Positions 55,572-63,594 of a DNA stretch of 64,000 bases are shown here, piece by piece. The translations under genes were made by a program, and so were the position numbers. Under the pieces are notes generated by a model, which saw nothing but the letters and a program-made list of their open reading frames with translations, was not told where the DNA came from and searched no databases. Position 1 is the stretch's first letter. The number at the start of each line of letters is the position of its first letter. Source of the DNA: Jongsikchunia kroppenstedtii DSM 45133 (lineage in GTDB: Bacteria; Actinomycetota; Actinomycetes; Mycobacteriales; Mycobacteriaceae); the NCBI RefSeq assembly GCF_000380485.1, contig NZ_AQYG01000051.1, positions 372,001-436,000 of the forward strand, in the 5' to 3' direction.

Positions 55572-56074
55572 CCGTCCCGGTCGCCGCCATCGGAGTCCCG
55601 GCCGGCGTCGCCATCTGCGTCCTCGGCGTCGGGCGCCGGGCGCGCATCGGGGGCATACGCCGCAGACAGCCAGCGCAACGAAGACGGGCTGAACAGCAGG
55701 CCGAGCGTCAGCACCACGAAGATGATCAGCGGGATGCCCGCCCACATCCGGTGACTGTCGAACGCCAGCGAGTAGCCGAACGGGATCAGCAGGATCTGCG
55801 CGATGACCGCGATCGCCCGCCCCCAGCGGCGGCCGCGAAACAGCGCGAACCCTCCCGCGAAGACCGCGCCGCCCATGATCACGAACCAGGCGGCCGTTCC
55901 GTAGCCCGAGGTCACGTGCTGGTCCTGACCGGCGATTGCCCGGATCACCAGCACGACGGCGACGATGATCGCCACCGCGCCCTCGAGGGCGACCATCGCG
56001 CCCGCCCGTCGCACATTGACGGGGATGGATGCGCGGTCGGACCGGCTGGGGTCGATATCGGGGCTGCTCGGCAC
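55556..56074 (-). CDS. Small integral membrane protein (Rv3217c-like)
   Basis: A ~172-residue protein with four hydrophobic helices (LEGAVAIIVAVVLVIRAIAG; AAWFVIMGGAVFAGGFALF; AIAVIAQILLIPFGYSLAF; IPLIIFVVLTLGLLF) and an acidic Asp-rich C-terminal tail. It matches the position and size of Rv3217c. Function unknown. GTG at 56074 is chosen because the sequence upstream of it is Arg-rich and atypical; ATG at 56143 is in frame. It is divergent from the DAG kinase gene. Confidence 0.75.
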   Translation of the reverse strand: MPSSPDIDPSRSDRASIPVNVRRAGAMVALEGAVAIIVAVVLVIRAIAGQDQHVTSGYGTAAWFVIMGGAVFAGGFALFRGRRWGRAIAVIAQILLIPFGYSLAFDSHRMWAGIPLIIFVVLTLGLLFSPSSLRWLSAAYAPDARPAPDAEDADGDAGRDSDGGDRDGQRPE

Positions 56075-56170
56075 GCACACAGGGTATCCGCGGTGCCGGG
56101 GCCGCCTCTGCGGCCCTCGGCCGCGCGTGGATTGTGTGGTCATGCCCGGTTCACCGTAGGCTGACCTCCC

Positions 56171-57118
56171 GTGCGCGCGATGTTGATCGTCAACCCGTTC
56201 GCGACCTCCACTACTGATGCCGGTCGCGACGCGCTGGCCAATACCCTCTCGTCCCGGTTCGACCTGACCGTCGAGGTGACCACCCATCGGGGCCACGCCG
56301 GCGAACTCGCCGCCCGCGCCCGCGACGAGCAGTATTCCGCGGTGATCGTGCACGGCGGCGACGGAACCGTGAACGAGGTCGTCAACGGGCTGCTCGGGCC
56401 GCCGAGCGCGCCCGTGTCCGACAACACCGCCCTGCCGGCGATCGCGGTGGTCCCCGGCGGCAGCGCGAATGTGTTCGCCCGCGCCCTGGGCATGGAAGCC
56501 GACCCGCTGCGCGCCACCGGCCAACTCGTGGAGCTGCTGGAGCAGTCGGCCCGCCGCCGCGTGAGCCTGGCCTACACCGATGACCGCTGGTTCCTCTTCA
56601 ACGCCGGCGTCGGCACCGATGCCGCCGTCATCAAGTCGATTGAGCGGCAACGCAATTCCGGCAAGAAGGCGACGCCGGCCCGCTACTTCGCCACCACCCT
56701 GGCGTGCTTCTTCGCAGCCGCGCGCCAGCATCCGACCGTGACGGTCACCGTGCCAGGCGAGGCGCCGATGCAGGCCGCGTACTACGCCTTCGTCTCCAAC
56801 ACCAGCCCGTGGACGTACCTGGGATCGCGCCCGGTGAACACGAACCCGGGAACCACGTTCGACACGCGCCTGGGCGTCTTCGCTTCCAAGTCGATGAGCG
56901 TGTGGCGCAACCTGCCGCTGGCCGCGCAGATGCTGCGCCACGGCGCCGACCCGCGCGCGGGCCACATCCTGCGCGCCGACGACGTCGATTCGGTGCTGAT
57001 CGAATCCGACCAGCCGATCGACATGCAGATGGACGGCGAATATCTCGGCGTGCGGACCCGTCTGGAGTTCGGCACGGCACCCGCGGTGCTGGACGTTGTC
57101 GCACCCAAAACGGACTGA
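56171..57118 (+). CDS. Diacylglycerol kinase family lipid kinase (Rv3218-like)
   Basis: A 315-residue DAGK catalytic domain. VHGGDGTVNEVVNGLL is the nucleotide motif GGDGT and ALPAIAVVPGGSANVFARAL the second glycine signature. It probably phosphorylates diacylglycerol or a sphingoid/isoprenoid lipid at the membrane. The GTG start gives MRAMLIVNPFA, as in the family. It precedes whiB1 by 402 bp. Confidence 0.92.
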   Translation: MRAMLIVNPFATSTTDAGRDALANTLSSRFDLTVEVTTHRGHAGELAARARDEQYSAVIVHGGDGTVNEVVNGLLGPPSAPVSDNTALPAIAVVPGGSANVFARALGMEADPLRATGQLVELLEQSARRRVSLAYTDDRWFLFNAGVGTDAAVIKSIERQRNSGKKATPARYFATTLACFFAAARQHPTVTVTVPGEAPMQAAYYAFVSNTSPWTYLGSRPVNTNPGTTFDTRLGVFASKSMSVWRNLPLAAQMLRHGADPRAGHILRADDVDSVLIESDQPIDMQMDGEYLGVRTRLEFGTAPAVLDVVAPKTD

Positions 57119-57217
57119 ATTTTCGCGGTTCGCCGCATCGATCCTGGTCAGATGACCCAGTTCGCAGAACCGTCGTTGCGAGACGCTGTCTCATCCGCAA
57201 CATCCGTACCGCGCGCC

Positions 57218-57237
57218 CCTAGAACCGCAGGTCTAGG
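57218..57237. promoter_or_regulatory. Inverted repeat upstream of whiB1
   Basis: CCTAGA (57218-57223) and TCTAGG (57232-57237) are perfect arms separated by 8 bases, 100 bp after the DAG kinase stop. It may be an operator or part of a terminator (TTTTTT follows at ~57242). Confidence 0.4.
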
Positions 57238-57290
57238 AACATTTTTTCAGTTTCGAGATGCGCGCCGCGCCGCAGAGTAGTACAACAAGC

Positions 57291-57306
57291 TGTGGCCTGT
57301 TTCACT
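57291..57306. promoter_or_regulatory. CRP-like site 1 upstream of whiB1
   Basis: TGTGG-CCTGTT-TCACT matches the mycobacterial CRP (Rv3676) consensus TGTGA-N6-TCACA with one mismatch per half. Tuberculosis whiB1 is known to be controlled by two CRP sites. Apart from the sites listed, the 57119-57520 region shows no coding potential. Confidence 0.5.
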
Positions 57307-57366
57307 GCCCCCCTCTCAGTGACTTTGCCCACGTATGTATCAAAGACCATTGACTTGTTCTGGATT

Positions 57367-57382
57367 CGTGAAAGCATTCACA
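57367..57382. promoter_or_regulatory. CRP-like site 2 upstream of whiB1
   Basis: CGTGA-AAGCAT-TCACA differs from the CRP consensus at a single base and is 76 bp downstream of site 1, 138 bp before the whiB1 ATG. The pair recalls the dual CRP control of whiB1 in M. tuberculosis. Confidence 0.6.
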
Positions 57383-57520
57383 AGCAACACCGCGGAAACA
57401 TCGCACGCCGCGGAGATGAACGAGCAGTTAAACACCAAGTCGCCGGCGGCGACCGGCAGCCCACGCGCCCAGCGCGATGACGGCCGCCCGCCTGTGAGAA
57501 CGAAACGAGGAGCACACGAA

Positions 57521-57775
57521 ATGGACTGGCGCCACAACGCAATCTGTCGCGACGAAGACCCGGAACTGTTCTTCCCTGTGGGAAACAGCGGCCCGGCCAT
57601 CGCGCAGATCGCGGACGCGAAGCTCGTGTGCAACCGTTGCCCGGTCACCGCTGACTGCCTCGCCTGGGCACTGGAGTCCGGTCAGGACGCCGGCGTCTGG
57701 GGCGGCATGAGCGAGGACGAGCGTCGCGCGCTCAAGCGCCGCAACGCCCGCAGCCGTACGCGCAGCGCCGTCTGA
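57521..57775 (+). CDS. whiB1: Transcriptional regulator WhiB1
   Basis: An 84-residue Wbl protein starting MDWRHNAICRDEDPELFFPV, the WhiB1 N-terminus. The cluster cysteines are Cys9, 37, 40 and 46 (CNRCPVTADC), followed by GVWGGMSEDERRALKRR. It binds a nitric-oxide-sensitive 4Fe-4S cluster and interacts with the primary sigma factor; it is essential in tuberculosis. ACGAGGAG lies 8 bases before the ATG. It is monocistronic, with a terminator 17 bp after the stop. Confidence 0.97.
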   Translation: MDWRHNAICRDEDPELFFPVGNSGPAIAQIADAKLVCNRCPVTADCLAWALESGQDAGVWGGMSEDERRALKRRNARSRTRSAV

Positions 57776-57791
57776 CCGACAGACCAAGCAA

Positions 57792-57826
57792 ACGACACCC
57801 GGCGGATCGGATCCGCCGGGTGTCGT
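57792..57826. terminator. Terminator between whiB1 and pdtaS
   Basis: A perfect 16-bp stem (57792-57807 with 57811-57826) with CGG loop lies between convergent whiB1 and pdtaS. A short TTT follows on the plus strand. Probably bidirectional. Confidence 0.75.
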
Positions 57827-57873
57827 CGTTTCTGGGCCGGAAACCGGCCGCAGCATCAGAGCGGGACCCGGAC

Positions 57874-59379
57874 CTAGTGCAGGGGGACCGTCAGCACCGC
57901 ATCGGTGCCGCCGTCGACCCCGCCGTGCAGCTGCAGCGTTCCGGACAGCTCGATCTTGACCAGCGTGTGCACGATCTGCAGCCCGAGCCGATCCGAGCGC
58001 TCCGGATCGAACCCCTCCGGCAGCCCGATTCCGTTGTCGCGCACCGTGACCACCAGCTTGCGGGTGCTCCGGTCGGCATCGATCTCGACCAGTGCCGGTG
58101 ATCGCGTTCCAGCCGCCGCGTCGTCGAACCCGTGCTCGATGGCGTTCTGGATCAGCTCGGTCAACACCATGACCAGCGGCGTGGCCAGTTCCGACGGCAG
58201 CACGCCCAACTGCCCGACGCGCCGGACCTGAGCGGGCGTGCCCGACGGCGCGGCGACATCAGCCATCACCGGGACCAACTGGTCGACCACCGCATCCAGG
58301 TCGACCTGCTCGTCGACGCTCGCCGACAGCGTCTCGTGCACCAGCGCGATCGAGGCGACCCGGCGCACCGCCTCCTCCAGCGCGAGCCGGGCCTCGGCAT
58401 TGCCGGTCCGGCGGGCCTGCAGCCGCAGCAGCGCGGACACGCTCTGCAGATTGTTCTTCACCCGGTGATGGATCTCGCGGATCGTCGCGTCCTTGCTCAG
58501 CAGCGCCCGGTCGCGGCGTTTCACCTCGGTGACGTCGCGGATCAGCACCAGGGCACCGGCCGGGGTGTGATGCGGCGTCAGCGCGATGGCCCGCAGCAGT
58601 GCGCTCGCGCGGCGCGCATCGACCTCCATCCGCATGCCGCCCGCCGACGAGGTGCCGGCCACGGCGTCGCGGATCATCTGCTCGGCGTCGGCCGATTCGA
58701 ACGGGTCGGTGAGCACCTGGCGGGTGATGTCGGCGAGGTTCTCCCCCGGCAGGTCGGCGGACCAGCCGAGGCGGTGATAGGCCGACAACGCGTTCGGGCT
58801 CGCATAGCTGACCGAGCCGGCGGCATCGACGCGGACGAACCCGTCACCCACCCGAGGGGTCGACAGGCCCTTGGGGTTCTCCTCCGTGCCCGGAAACCGC
58901 CCCTCCGCGATCATCTGGCACAGCGCGTCCGCACTGTCCTGGTAGGCCGATTCCAGCGGCGACGGCGACCGCAGGTGGCTCAGCGCCCGCACACGGGTCA
59001 GGACGGCGATGACCGCGGGTTCCGCCGATTCCTGTGGCGACCGGACCGGCACGGACTCCCAGCGCACGGCGATGTCGCCGAGCCGGCGTGCCTCGTGGTC
59101 CCGCAGCCGTTCACCGGACTCCCAGGTACGGGCCACCGCATCGCCCGCCGACTCCGGCAACCGGCTGCCGACGAGGTCGGCCGGGAACACCGTGGTGGCC
59201 GTATTCGGACGGCCCTGGGCCACGCAGACGAATGAGTGCCCCGCTGGCACCCACAACTGCAGGTCCGCGAAGGAGAGATCGGCGACGAGCTGCCATTCGG
59301 CGACGAGTCGCTGCAGGTGATAGGCATCCGCGCCGGACAGTTCGGTGTGTTCCGCGAGCAGCTCGGACAGGGTCGACAT
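57874..59379 (-). CDS. pdtaS: Sensor histidine kinase PdtaS
   Basis: A 501-residue cytosolic sensor kinase (Rv3220c type). Residues ~1-145 are a GAF domain, ~170-285 a PAS domain, then the HisKA_2 dimerisation helix with phosphoacceptor His304 in REIHHRVKNNLQ, and an HATPase with N box LTELIQNAIEHG and DNGIGLPEG. There are no membrane segments. In mycobacteria it phosphorylates the RNA-binding antiterminator PdtaR and responds to copper or nitric oxide. No response regulator is encoded nearby, as in tuberculosis. Confidence 0.95.
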   Translation of the reverse strand: MSTLSELLAEHTELSGADAYHLQRLVAEWQLVADLSFADLQLWVPAGHSFVCVAQGRPNTATTVFPADLVGSRLPESAGDAVARTWESGERLRDHEARRLGDIAVRWESVPVRSPQESAEPAVIAVLTRVRALSHLRSPSPLESAYQDSADALCQMIAEGRFPGTEENPKGLSTPRVGDGFVRVDAAGSVSYASPNALSAYHRLGWSADLPGENLADITRQVLTDPFESADAEQMIRDAVAGTSSAGGMRMEVDARRASALLRAIALTPHHTPAGALVLIRDVTEVKRRDRALLSKDATIREIHHRVKNNLQSVSALLRLQARRTGNAEARLALEEAVRRVASIALVHETLSASVDEQVDLDAVVDQLVPVMADVAAPSGTPAQVRRVGQLGVLPSELATPLVMVLTELIQNAIEHGFDDAAAGTRSPALVEIDADRSTRKLVVTVRDNGIGLPEGFDPERSDRLGLQIVHTLVKIELSGTLQLHGGVDGGTDAVLTVPLH

Positions 59380-59439
59380 GAGGTGAATGATGCCCTTCGG
59401 GACCGGAGAGTGCCCTTCGGGACTGCGGGACGGCGCGGG

Positions 59440-59655
59440 TCAGCCGATGACGGCGATGAGGTGGCCGGCCTGGATGACGTCGCCGACCTTGACGTTCACG
59501 GAGGTGATGGTGCCGGGTTCTTCGGCGAGAACGGGGATCTCCATTTTCATCGATTCCAGGAGCACCAGGCTGTCCCCGGCGGCGACCTGCTGACCCTCGG
59601 CCACCTGCACCTCGAGGACGCTCGCGACGATTTCCGCCAAGACCTCTTCTGCCAT
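59440..59655 (-). CDS. Biotin/lipoyl attachment protein (TB7.3-like, Rv3221c)
   Basis: A 71-residue single biotinyl domain with the biotinylation site ESMKMEIP. It acts as a stand-alone carrier for carboxylases or an unknown partner. GGAGGG lies 6 bases before the ATG at 59655. It is 60 bp downstream of pdtaS on the map and transcribed toward it, perhaps co-transcribed with it. The upstream 59656-59818 region separates it from the divergent bL37 gene. Confidence 0.93.
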   Translation of the reverse strand: MAEEVLAEIVASVLEVQVAEGQQVAAGDSLVLLESMKMEIPVLAEEPGTITSVNVKVGDVIQAGHLIAVIG

Positions 59656-59818
59656 CTTCGACCCTCCGTTGCCGGACCCGACGTGACCAGCCGTCGGCGT
59701 CGGTGCAGATGTCAATTTATCCCAAGCACCCTTATTTTTCCTGGACCCCTTGCGCGTGGGAGAATGAGCGATCGCGAGCAGTACATGCGAGTAGACCGCC
59801 CAGCAGAAGGAGATCGCC

Positions 59819-59893
59819 ATGGGTAAGCGCGGCCGCAAGAAGCGGGCACGGAAGAAGAACGCAGCCAACCACGGCAAGCGTCCCAACGCCTGA
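59819..59893 (+). CDS. Ribosomal protein bL37 (24 residues)
   Basis: A 24-residue, extremely basic peptide MGKRGRKKRARKKNAANHGK followed by RPNA. This matches bL37, the small 50S subunit protein found in mycobacterial ribosome structures. AAGGAG lies 7 bases before the ATG. A perfect terminator follows 19 bp after the stop, so it is a self-contained gene. It is too short for normal gene callers and is easily missed. Confidence 0.9.
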   Translation: MGKRGRKKRARKKNAANHGKRPNA

Positions 59894-59912
59894 CGACAGT
59901 TCGTCTGTCCGA

Positions 59913-59955
59913 ATCGAAAAGGGCCGGATCCCCGTGGGATCCGGCCCTTTTCGAT
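59913..59955 (+). terminator. Strong terminator after the bL37 gene
   Basis: A perfect 20-bp stem (59913-59932 with 59936-59955) and CGT loop; the far arm contains TTTT. It also stops transcription from rshA on the other strand. Confidence 0.85.
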
Positions 59956-59972
59956 GCCCGCGACTCGATCCG

Positions 59973-60299
59973 CTACTGCTGCGGATCGGTGCGGGTGATG
60001 ATCGTCGTCTGCTGACGGATCTGGATGCGCAGGCGGTCGCGCAGGCCGTCGGGTGCCGCATCGCCGCCGCATTTGCGGCCGATCAACGCCTTGAGCTCCG
60101 ACTCGATCCCATAGTGCGCGAGGCACGGCTGGCACGAATCGAGGTGCTGTTGCAGCCGCGCCTTGGCCTCCGGCGCGCATTCGCCGTCGAGCATGAGCCA
60201 GATGTCGGCCATCACGGCCGAACAGTCGAGCTGTACCTCGGCGTCGTCGCCTACGCCTGAATCCTTCTTCTCCATGCCCCCTGCGCTGTTCGTGCTCAC
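59973..60299 (-). CDS. rshA: Zinc-binding anti-sigma factor RshA
   Basis: A 108-residue ZAS-type anti-sigma factor. The redox zinc site is His52, Cys56, Cys59 in [10 protein letters not shown] with an upstream Cys26. Oxidation of these thiols releases SigH. The GTG start at 60299 overlaps the sigH stop by four bases and has AGGAG upstream; an in-frame ATG at 60275 is less likely. Co-expression with sigH is by translational coupling. Confidence 0.95.
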   Translation of the reverse strand: MSTNSAGGMEKKDSGVGDDAEVQLDCSAVMADIWLMLDGECAPEAKARLQQHLDSCQPCLAHYGIESELKALIGRKCGGDAAPDGLRDRLRIQIRQQTTIITRTDPQQ

Positions 60300-60958
60300 T
60301 GTGCGCTCTCCTGTGCCCGCTCACTCCGATTGAATCCACGCTCGGCCGCGACATCGGCGAGCAGTTCACGCAGCTGCTTACGGCCGCGATGCAGTCGCGA
60401 CATCACGGTGCCGATCGGCGTGTCCATGATCTCGGCGATCTCCTTGTACGGGAGTCCCTCGACATCGGCGTAGTACACCGCCATCCGGAATTCCTCCGGC
60501 AGCTGCTGCAGTGCGTTCTTGATGTCGTCGTCCGGCAGCGCGTCGAGCGCCTCGATCTCCGCCGAGCGCAGGCCGGTGGAGGTGTGCTCCGCCGTGGCCG
60601 CGAGCTGCCAATCGGTGATCTCGTCGGTCGGATACTGGGCCGGCTGCCGCTGCTTCTTGCGGTACCCGTTGATGTAGGTGTTCGTCATGATGCGGTACAG
60701 CCAGGCCTTGAGATTGGTGCCCGCCTTGAACGACCCGAACGCGGAGAACGCCTTCGCGTAGGTCTCCTGCACCAGGTCCTCGGCGTCGGCCGGGTTGCGC
60801 GTCATCCGGAGCGCGGCGCCGTACAGCTGATCCAGCAACGGCAGCGCATCCCGCTCGAAGCGGGCACCGCGCTGCGCCACGGTCTCGTTCTCCTGGTCGA
60901 CGACAGTCTCCGCCGCCCCGATCTCCGGTCCACTGTCCGCCAGATCGCTCTCAGTCAC
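60296..60958 (-). CDS. sigH: ECF sigma factor SigH
   Basis: A 220-residue ECF sigma factor by the GTG at 60958 (AGGGAG 4 bases upstream), the length of tuberculosis SigH. Sigma-2 core: [23 protein letters not shown]; sigma-4: [20 protein letters not shown]. It drives thiol-oxidation and heat stress genes. An in-frame ATG at 61069 would extend it by 37 residues to 257; the SigH-type promoter places its transcript start on that ATG. The longer form may be a stress-induced isoform like SigR' of Streptomyces. Confidence 0.95.
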   Translation of the reverse strand: MTESDLADSGPEIGAAETVVDQENETVAQRGARFERDALPLLDQLYGAALRMTRNPADAEDLVQETYAKAFSAFGSFKAGTNLKAWLYRIMTNTYINGYRKKQRQPAQYPTDEITDWQLAATAEHTSTGLRSAEIEALDALPDDDIKNALQQLPEEFRMAVYYADVEGLPYKEIAEIMDTPIGTVMSRLHRGRKQLRELLADVAAERGFNRSERAQESAQ

Positions 60959-61075
60959 GGAGCTCCCTTCGTAGCCGCGATCGATCCAGACTACCGCCGG
61001 GCGGGTGGGCCGGCTGTCGGGCGTGACGTCACCGGTGGGCCGCTGCAGCACAGCTGTTGGTGTGGACATGCCTCC

Positions 61076-61104
61076 TATAACCACGGGCCCGCCGCTGTTG
61101 TTCC
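61076..61104 (-). promoter_or_regulatory. SigH-type autoregulatory promoter
   Basis: Minus strand: -35 GGAACA (61099-61104), 17-base spacer, -10 GTTATA (61076-61081). The consensus SigH/SigR elements match fully. The predicted +1 lies at about 61069, on an ATG in frame with sigH. Spacing is identical to the mrx1 promoter. Confidence 0.8.
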
Positions 61105-61159
61105 GGGTCACGCACGGCCGTTGCGCGGGCCGTTCCCGGTGATCGATAGCGTGATCGGC

Positions 61160-61642
61160 GTGCCCGCCACACCCGCCATCGCCGCCGCGACCGCCGCCGG
61201 GATCGTCCACACCGTGCACAAGTACCGCCACGATCGCCGCGCGTCGTCCTTCGGCGACGAGGCGGCCGAACACCTGGCGCGCGAGCTGGGCACCGATCCG
61301 CGGCAAATCTTCAAGACGATCGTGCTGACCACCGGCTCGCAGCTGGCGGTCGCGGTCGTGCCGGTGCCCGACCGGGTGTCGACCAAGGCGGTGGCCGCGG
61401 CGGTCGGCGCGGCCCGCGCCGAACTCGCCGACCCGCAGCAGGTGCAGAAGGTCACCGGGTACGTCCTCGGCGGCGTCTCACCGCTCGGCCAGAAGCGGCG
61501 GCTGCCGACCGTGATCGACGAGTCGGCGCTGACCTGGCCGACGGTGTTCTGCAGTGCCGGACGCCGGGGTCTGGAGATCGAGCTCGCACCGGTGGATCTG
61601 GTGTCATTGACCGACGCGATCGTGACGCCGATCACCGCATAG
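61160..61642 (+). CDS. Aminoacyl-tRNA deacylase, YbaK/EbsC family
   Basis: A 160-residue YbaK-domain protein: [20 protein letters not shown]-terminus, [17 protein letters not shown] core and [20 protein letters not shown] with the conserved Gly-Gly-x-Ser-Pro. It hydrolyses mischarged Cys-tRNA-Pro. GTG starts at 61139, 61151 and 61160 are in frame; the last gives the family N-terminus. It is divergent from sigH, so the promoters may overlap. Its catalytic lysine region looks intact. Confidence 0.92.
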   Translation: MPATPAIAAATAAGIVHTVHKYRHDRRASSFGDEAAEHLARELGTDPRQIFKTIVLTTGSQLAVAVVPVPDRVSTKAVAAAVGAARAELADPQQVQKVTGYVLGGVSPLGQKRRLPTVIDESALTWPTVFCSAGRRGLEIELAPVDLVSLTDAIVTPITA

Positions 61643-61656
61643 GCGAGACTGCCTGC

Positions 61657-62616
61657 ATGGCCCCCGACTACCCCGCCCCCGCCGAACTGTCCGGACTATC
61701 GCTGCACGCCAGCTGGACCGGCGCGCCCGAGCCGGGCGACGCCTTCGATCCGTGGGCGTTCGATGATCGGATGGCGACCTACCGGGAACTGATCACGGCC
61801 ACGGGCCGCCGACAGCAGTTCGGCGCCGACAACCGCCGGAACCCGCTGTGGGGTTTGATGTTCCAGCATCAGTGGCAGTTCGACACCGACCGGCTCGGCC
61901 TCGACTGCCGCGACACCCGCCGGATCGATCCGGACGCCGGCTGGGGATTCGGCAACTACACGCTCTCGGTGGTGCCGTGGCTGGGCGCGGTCGCCGCGCG
62001 CGTCGTCCCCGACCGGGAACTGGCGGCACCGGCCAACAGCCGGTTCGAATATGTCGGCGGCGGCACGGCTTCCATGCGGGCCATCCCTGCGGCCTATGCA
62101 CCGGGCATAGCGGCGTGGCACCACTACTTCGCCGCGGTCGACGGCTTCACTGGCGGCGACGACGAGCCGCTGCGCATGAAGCTCTGGGCGGCTCACAAGG
62201 TCTGCCTGGACGTCGCCTCGGCGACACTGCGCACCATCTCGCCGGCACCGTATTCGCCACTGGAGCTGTCGTTCTTGCAGGGCTGGTGCCGGATGGTCGA
62301 TTACCTGTGGGCCGCCGCCTGGCCCACCGATTTCGATTTCATGTCCGAGTACGGCCTCGACGTGCTGCCCGATCAGCTGCTGATCGACTCGACGCGTGAC
62401 CTGCCGCCTCGGGTGCGCGGCAACGTGCGCAACGTGATCGGGCTGGCCACCCTGCCCGACCGCCGCTACGCCTTCAATCTCGCCCTCTGGCGCCGGGCCA
62501 TGCGGACCCGCTCGGCGCGGCAGCGGGTGCTGCCGATGCTGGATGCGATCTTCAACCCGAGCCTCGACAACGCCGGAGACATCCTGCGGCTGCTCGGCTA
62601 TCTCGCGCGGCCGTAG
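61657..62616 (+). CDS. Conserved protein, possibly LEG1-related
   Basis: A 319-residue soluble protein with many aromatic residues: NPLWGLMFQHQWQFDTDRLG, then GFGNYTLSVVPWLGAVAARV and LQGWCRMVDYLWAAAWPTDF. It resembles LEG1-related proteins annotated in some mycobacteria, but I am not certain. No signal peptide or catalytic motif is evident. The gene starts 14 bp after ybaK, so it is probably co-transcribed. Function unknown. Confidence 0.65.
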   Translation: MAPDYPAPAELSGLSLHASWTGAPEPGDAFDPWAFDDRMATYRELITATGRRQQFGADNRRNPLWGLMFQHQWQFDTDRLGLDCRDTRRIDPDAGWGFGNYTLSVVPWLGAVAARVVPDRELAAPANSRFEYVGGGTASMRAIPAAYAPGIAAWHHYFAAVDGFTGGDDEPLRMKLWAAHKVCLDVASATLRTISPAPYSPLELSFLQGWCRMVDYLWAAAWPTDFDFMSEYGLDVLPDQLLIDSTRDLPPRVRGNVRNVIGLATLPDRRYAFNLALWRRAMRTRSARQRVLPMLDAIFNPSLDNAGDILRLLGYLARP

Positions 62617-62632
62617 CGCATTCGCGGAGTCG

Positions 62633-63415
62633 TCAGAGCAGCGTCTCCTGCTCCCCCAGCGGCTCCACCCGATCGATCAGCTCCGGACCGTTGTTGCGGA
62701 CGCTGTTCACCAACGCCGACACCGGGCGGATCTCGATGGCCTCGGCGAGCGCCGACGACGGCGCCGCCAACAGCTCCGGGTCGGCCGGGTGGTCGGGATC
62801 GAGCCAGGCGTCCCATTGCTCAGCCGGCATGATGAGCGGCATGCGGTCGTGCACGAACTGCAGCGGGCCGACCGAGTCGGTGGTCAGGATCGTGCAACTG
62901 AGCTTCGGCGGATCGTCTTTCGCGCCTTCGGCTTTCGAGTGCCAGCTGGACCACAGGCCCGCCATGAACAGACGGGTGCCGTCCTTGGGCGACATGTAGT
63001 AGGCCTGCTTCGGCGGTTTCGTGGCCCCGGCATCGCCGATAGGTCGCCACTCGTACCAGCCGTCCATCGGCACCAGCAGCCGTCGGCTCTTGACGGCATC
63101 CCGGAATGATCGCATGGTGACCGCAGTCTCGGCGCGGGCGTTGAACATCGGCGCACCTTTGCCGAACTCCTTGGCCCAGAACGGAACCAGGCCCCAACGC
63201 ATCTCACGGATCCGTAACACCGGGTCGTCGTCGGGATGCTCCCGGGAGTGGCGCTTGACCACGGTCATCACACTCCGCGTCGGCCCGACGTTGTAGTCGG
63301 CACCGGAGGAGGCAGAGGGCCCCTTGTCCAGGGGTTGGGGCGCCACCTCATTCACCGCATCCAGCTCGGCCGCCAATGCCGCCGGGTCGGTGGTCACCGC
63401 GAAACGTCCGCACAT
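62633..63415 (-). CDS. SRAP/HMCES-family DNA-protein crosslink protein (YedK-like, Rv3226c)
   Basis: A 260-residue SRAP domain. The catalytic Cys2 follows the start (MCGRFAVTTD); NARAET supplies the Asn and Glu, and RMPLIMPAEQWDAWL the conserved histidine-neighbouring loop (VHDRMP). The protein forms a covalent link with abasic sites in single-stranded DNA to protect them. It is convergent with the LEG1-like gene (16 bp). Confidence 0.95.
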   Translation of the reverse strand: MCGRFAVTTDPAALAAELDAVNEVAPQPLDKGPSASSGADYNVGPTRSVMTVVKRHSREHPDDDPVLRIREMRWGLVPFWAKEFGKGAPMFNARAETAVTMRSFRDAVKSRRLLVPMDGWYEWRPIGDAGATKPPKQAYYMSPKDGTRLFMAGLWSSWHSKAEGAKDDPPKLSCTILTTDSVGPLQFVHDRMPLIMPAEQWDAWLDPDHPADPELLAAPSSALAEAIEIRPVSALVNSVRNNGPELIDRVEPLGEQETLL

Positions 63416-63498
63416 GCCCCGAGGCTAGCGCCCGACACCGACCGGCGGCGGGGCCGTGGCTCGAGCGACGGCTCACTCACGAACCATGCCATCGATCA

Positions 63499-63528
63499 TT
63501 GACAAGGTTCGGCACCGCCGCTTACTCT
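63499..63528 (+). promoter_or_regulatory. SigA-type promoter of the MMPL gene
   Basis: -35 TTGACA (63499-63504), 18-base spacer, -10 TACTCT (63523-63528). The start point would lie at about 63534-63536, at the left edge of the palindrome that follows. Confidence 0.6.
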
Positions 63529-63534
63529 CCACGA

Positions 63535-63559
63535 AGTTCTATGCACGGTGCATAGAACT
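63535..63559. promoter_or_regulatory. 25-bp perfect palindrome, candidate operator
   Basis: AGTTCTATGCAC (63535-63546), a single central G, and GTGCATAGAACT (63548-63559). It covers the expected start site of the MMPL promoter, the classic roadblock position for a TetR-like repressor. The regulator is not encoded in this window. Confidence 0.75.
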
Positions 63560-63594
63560 GGATGCGGCGGCTCGCCGCGGATTCGAGGACGACC

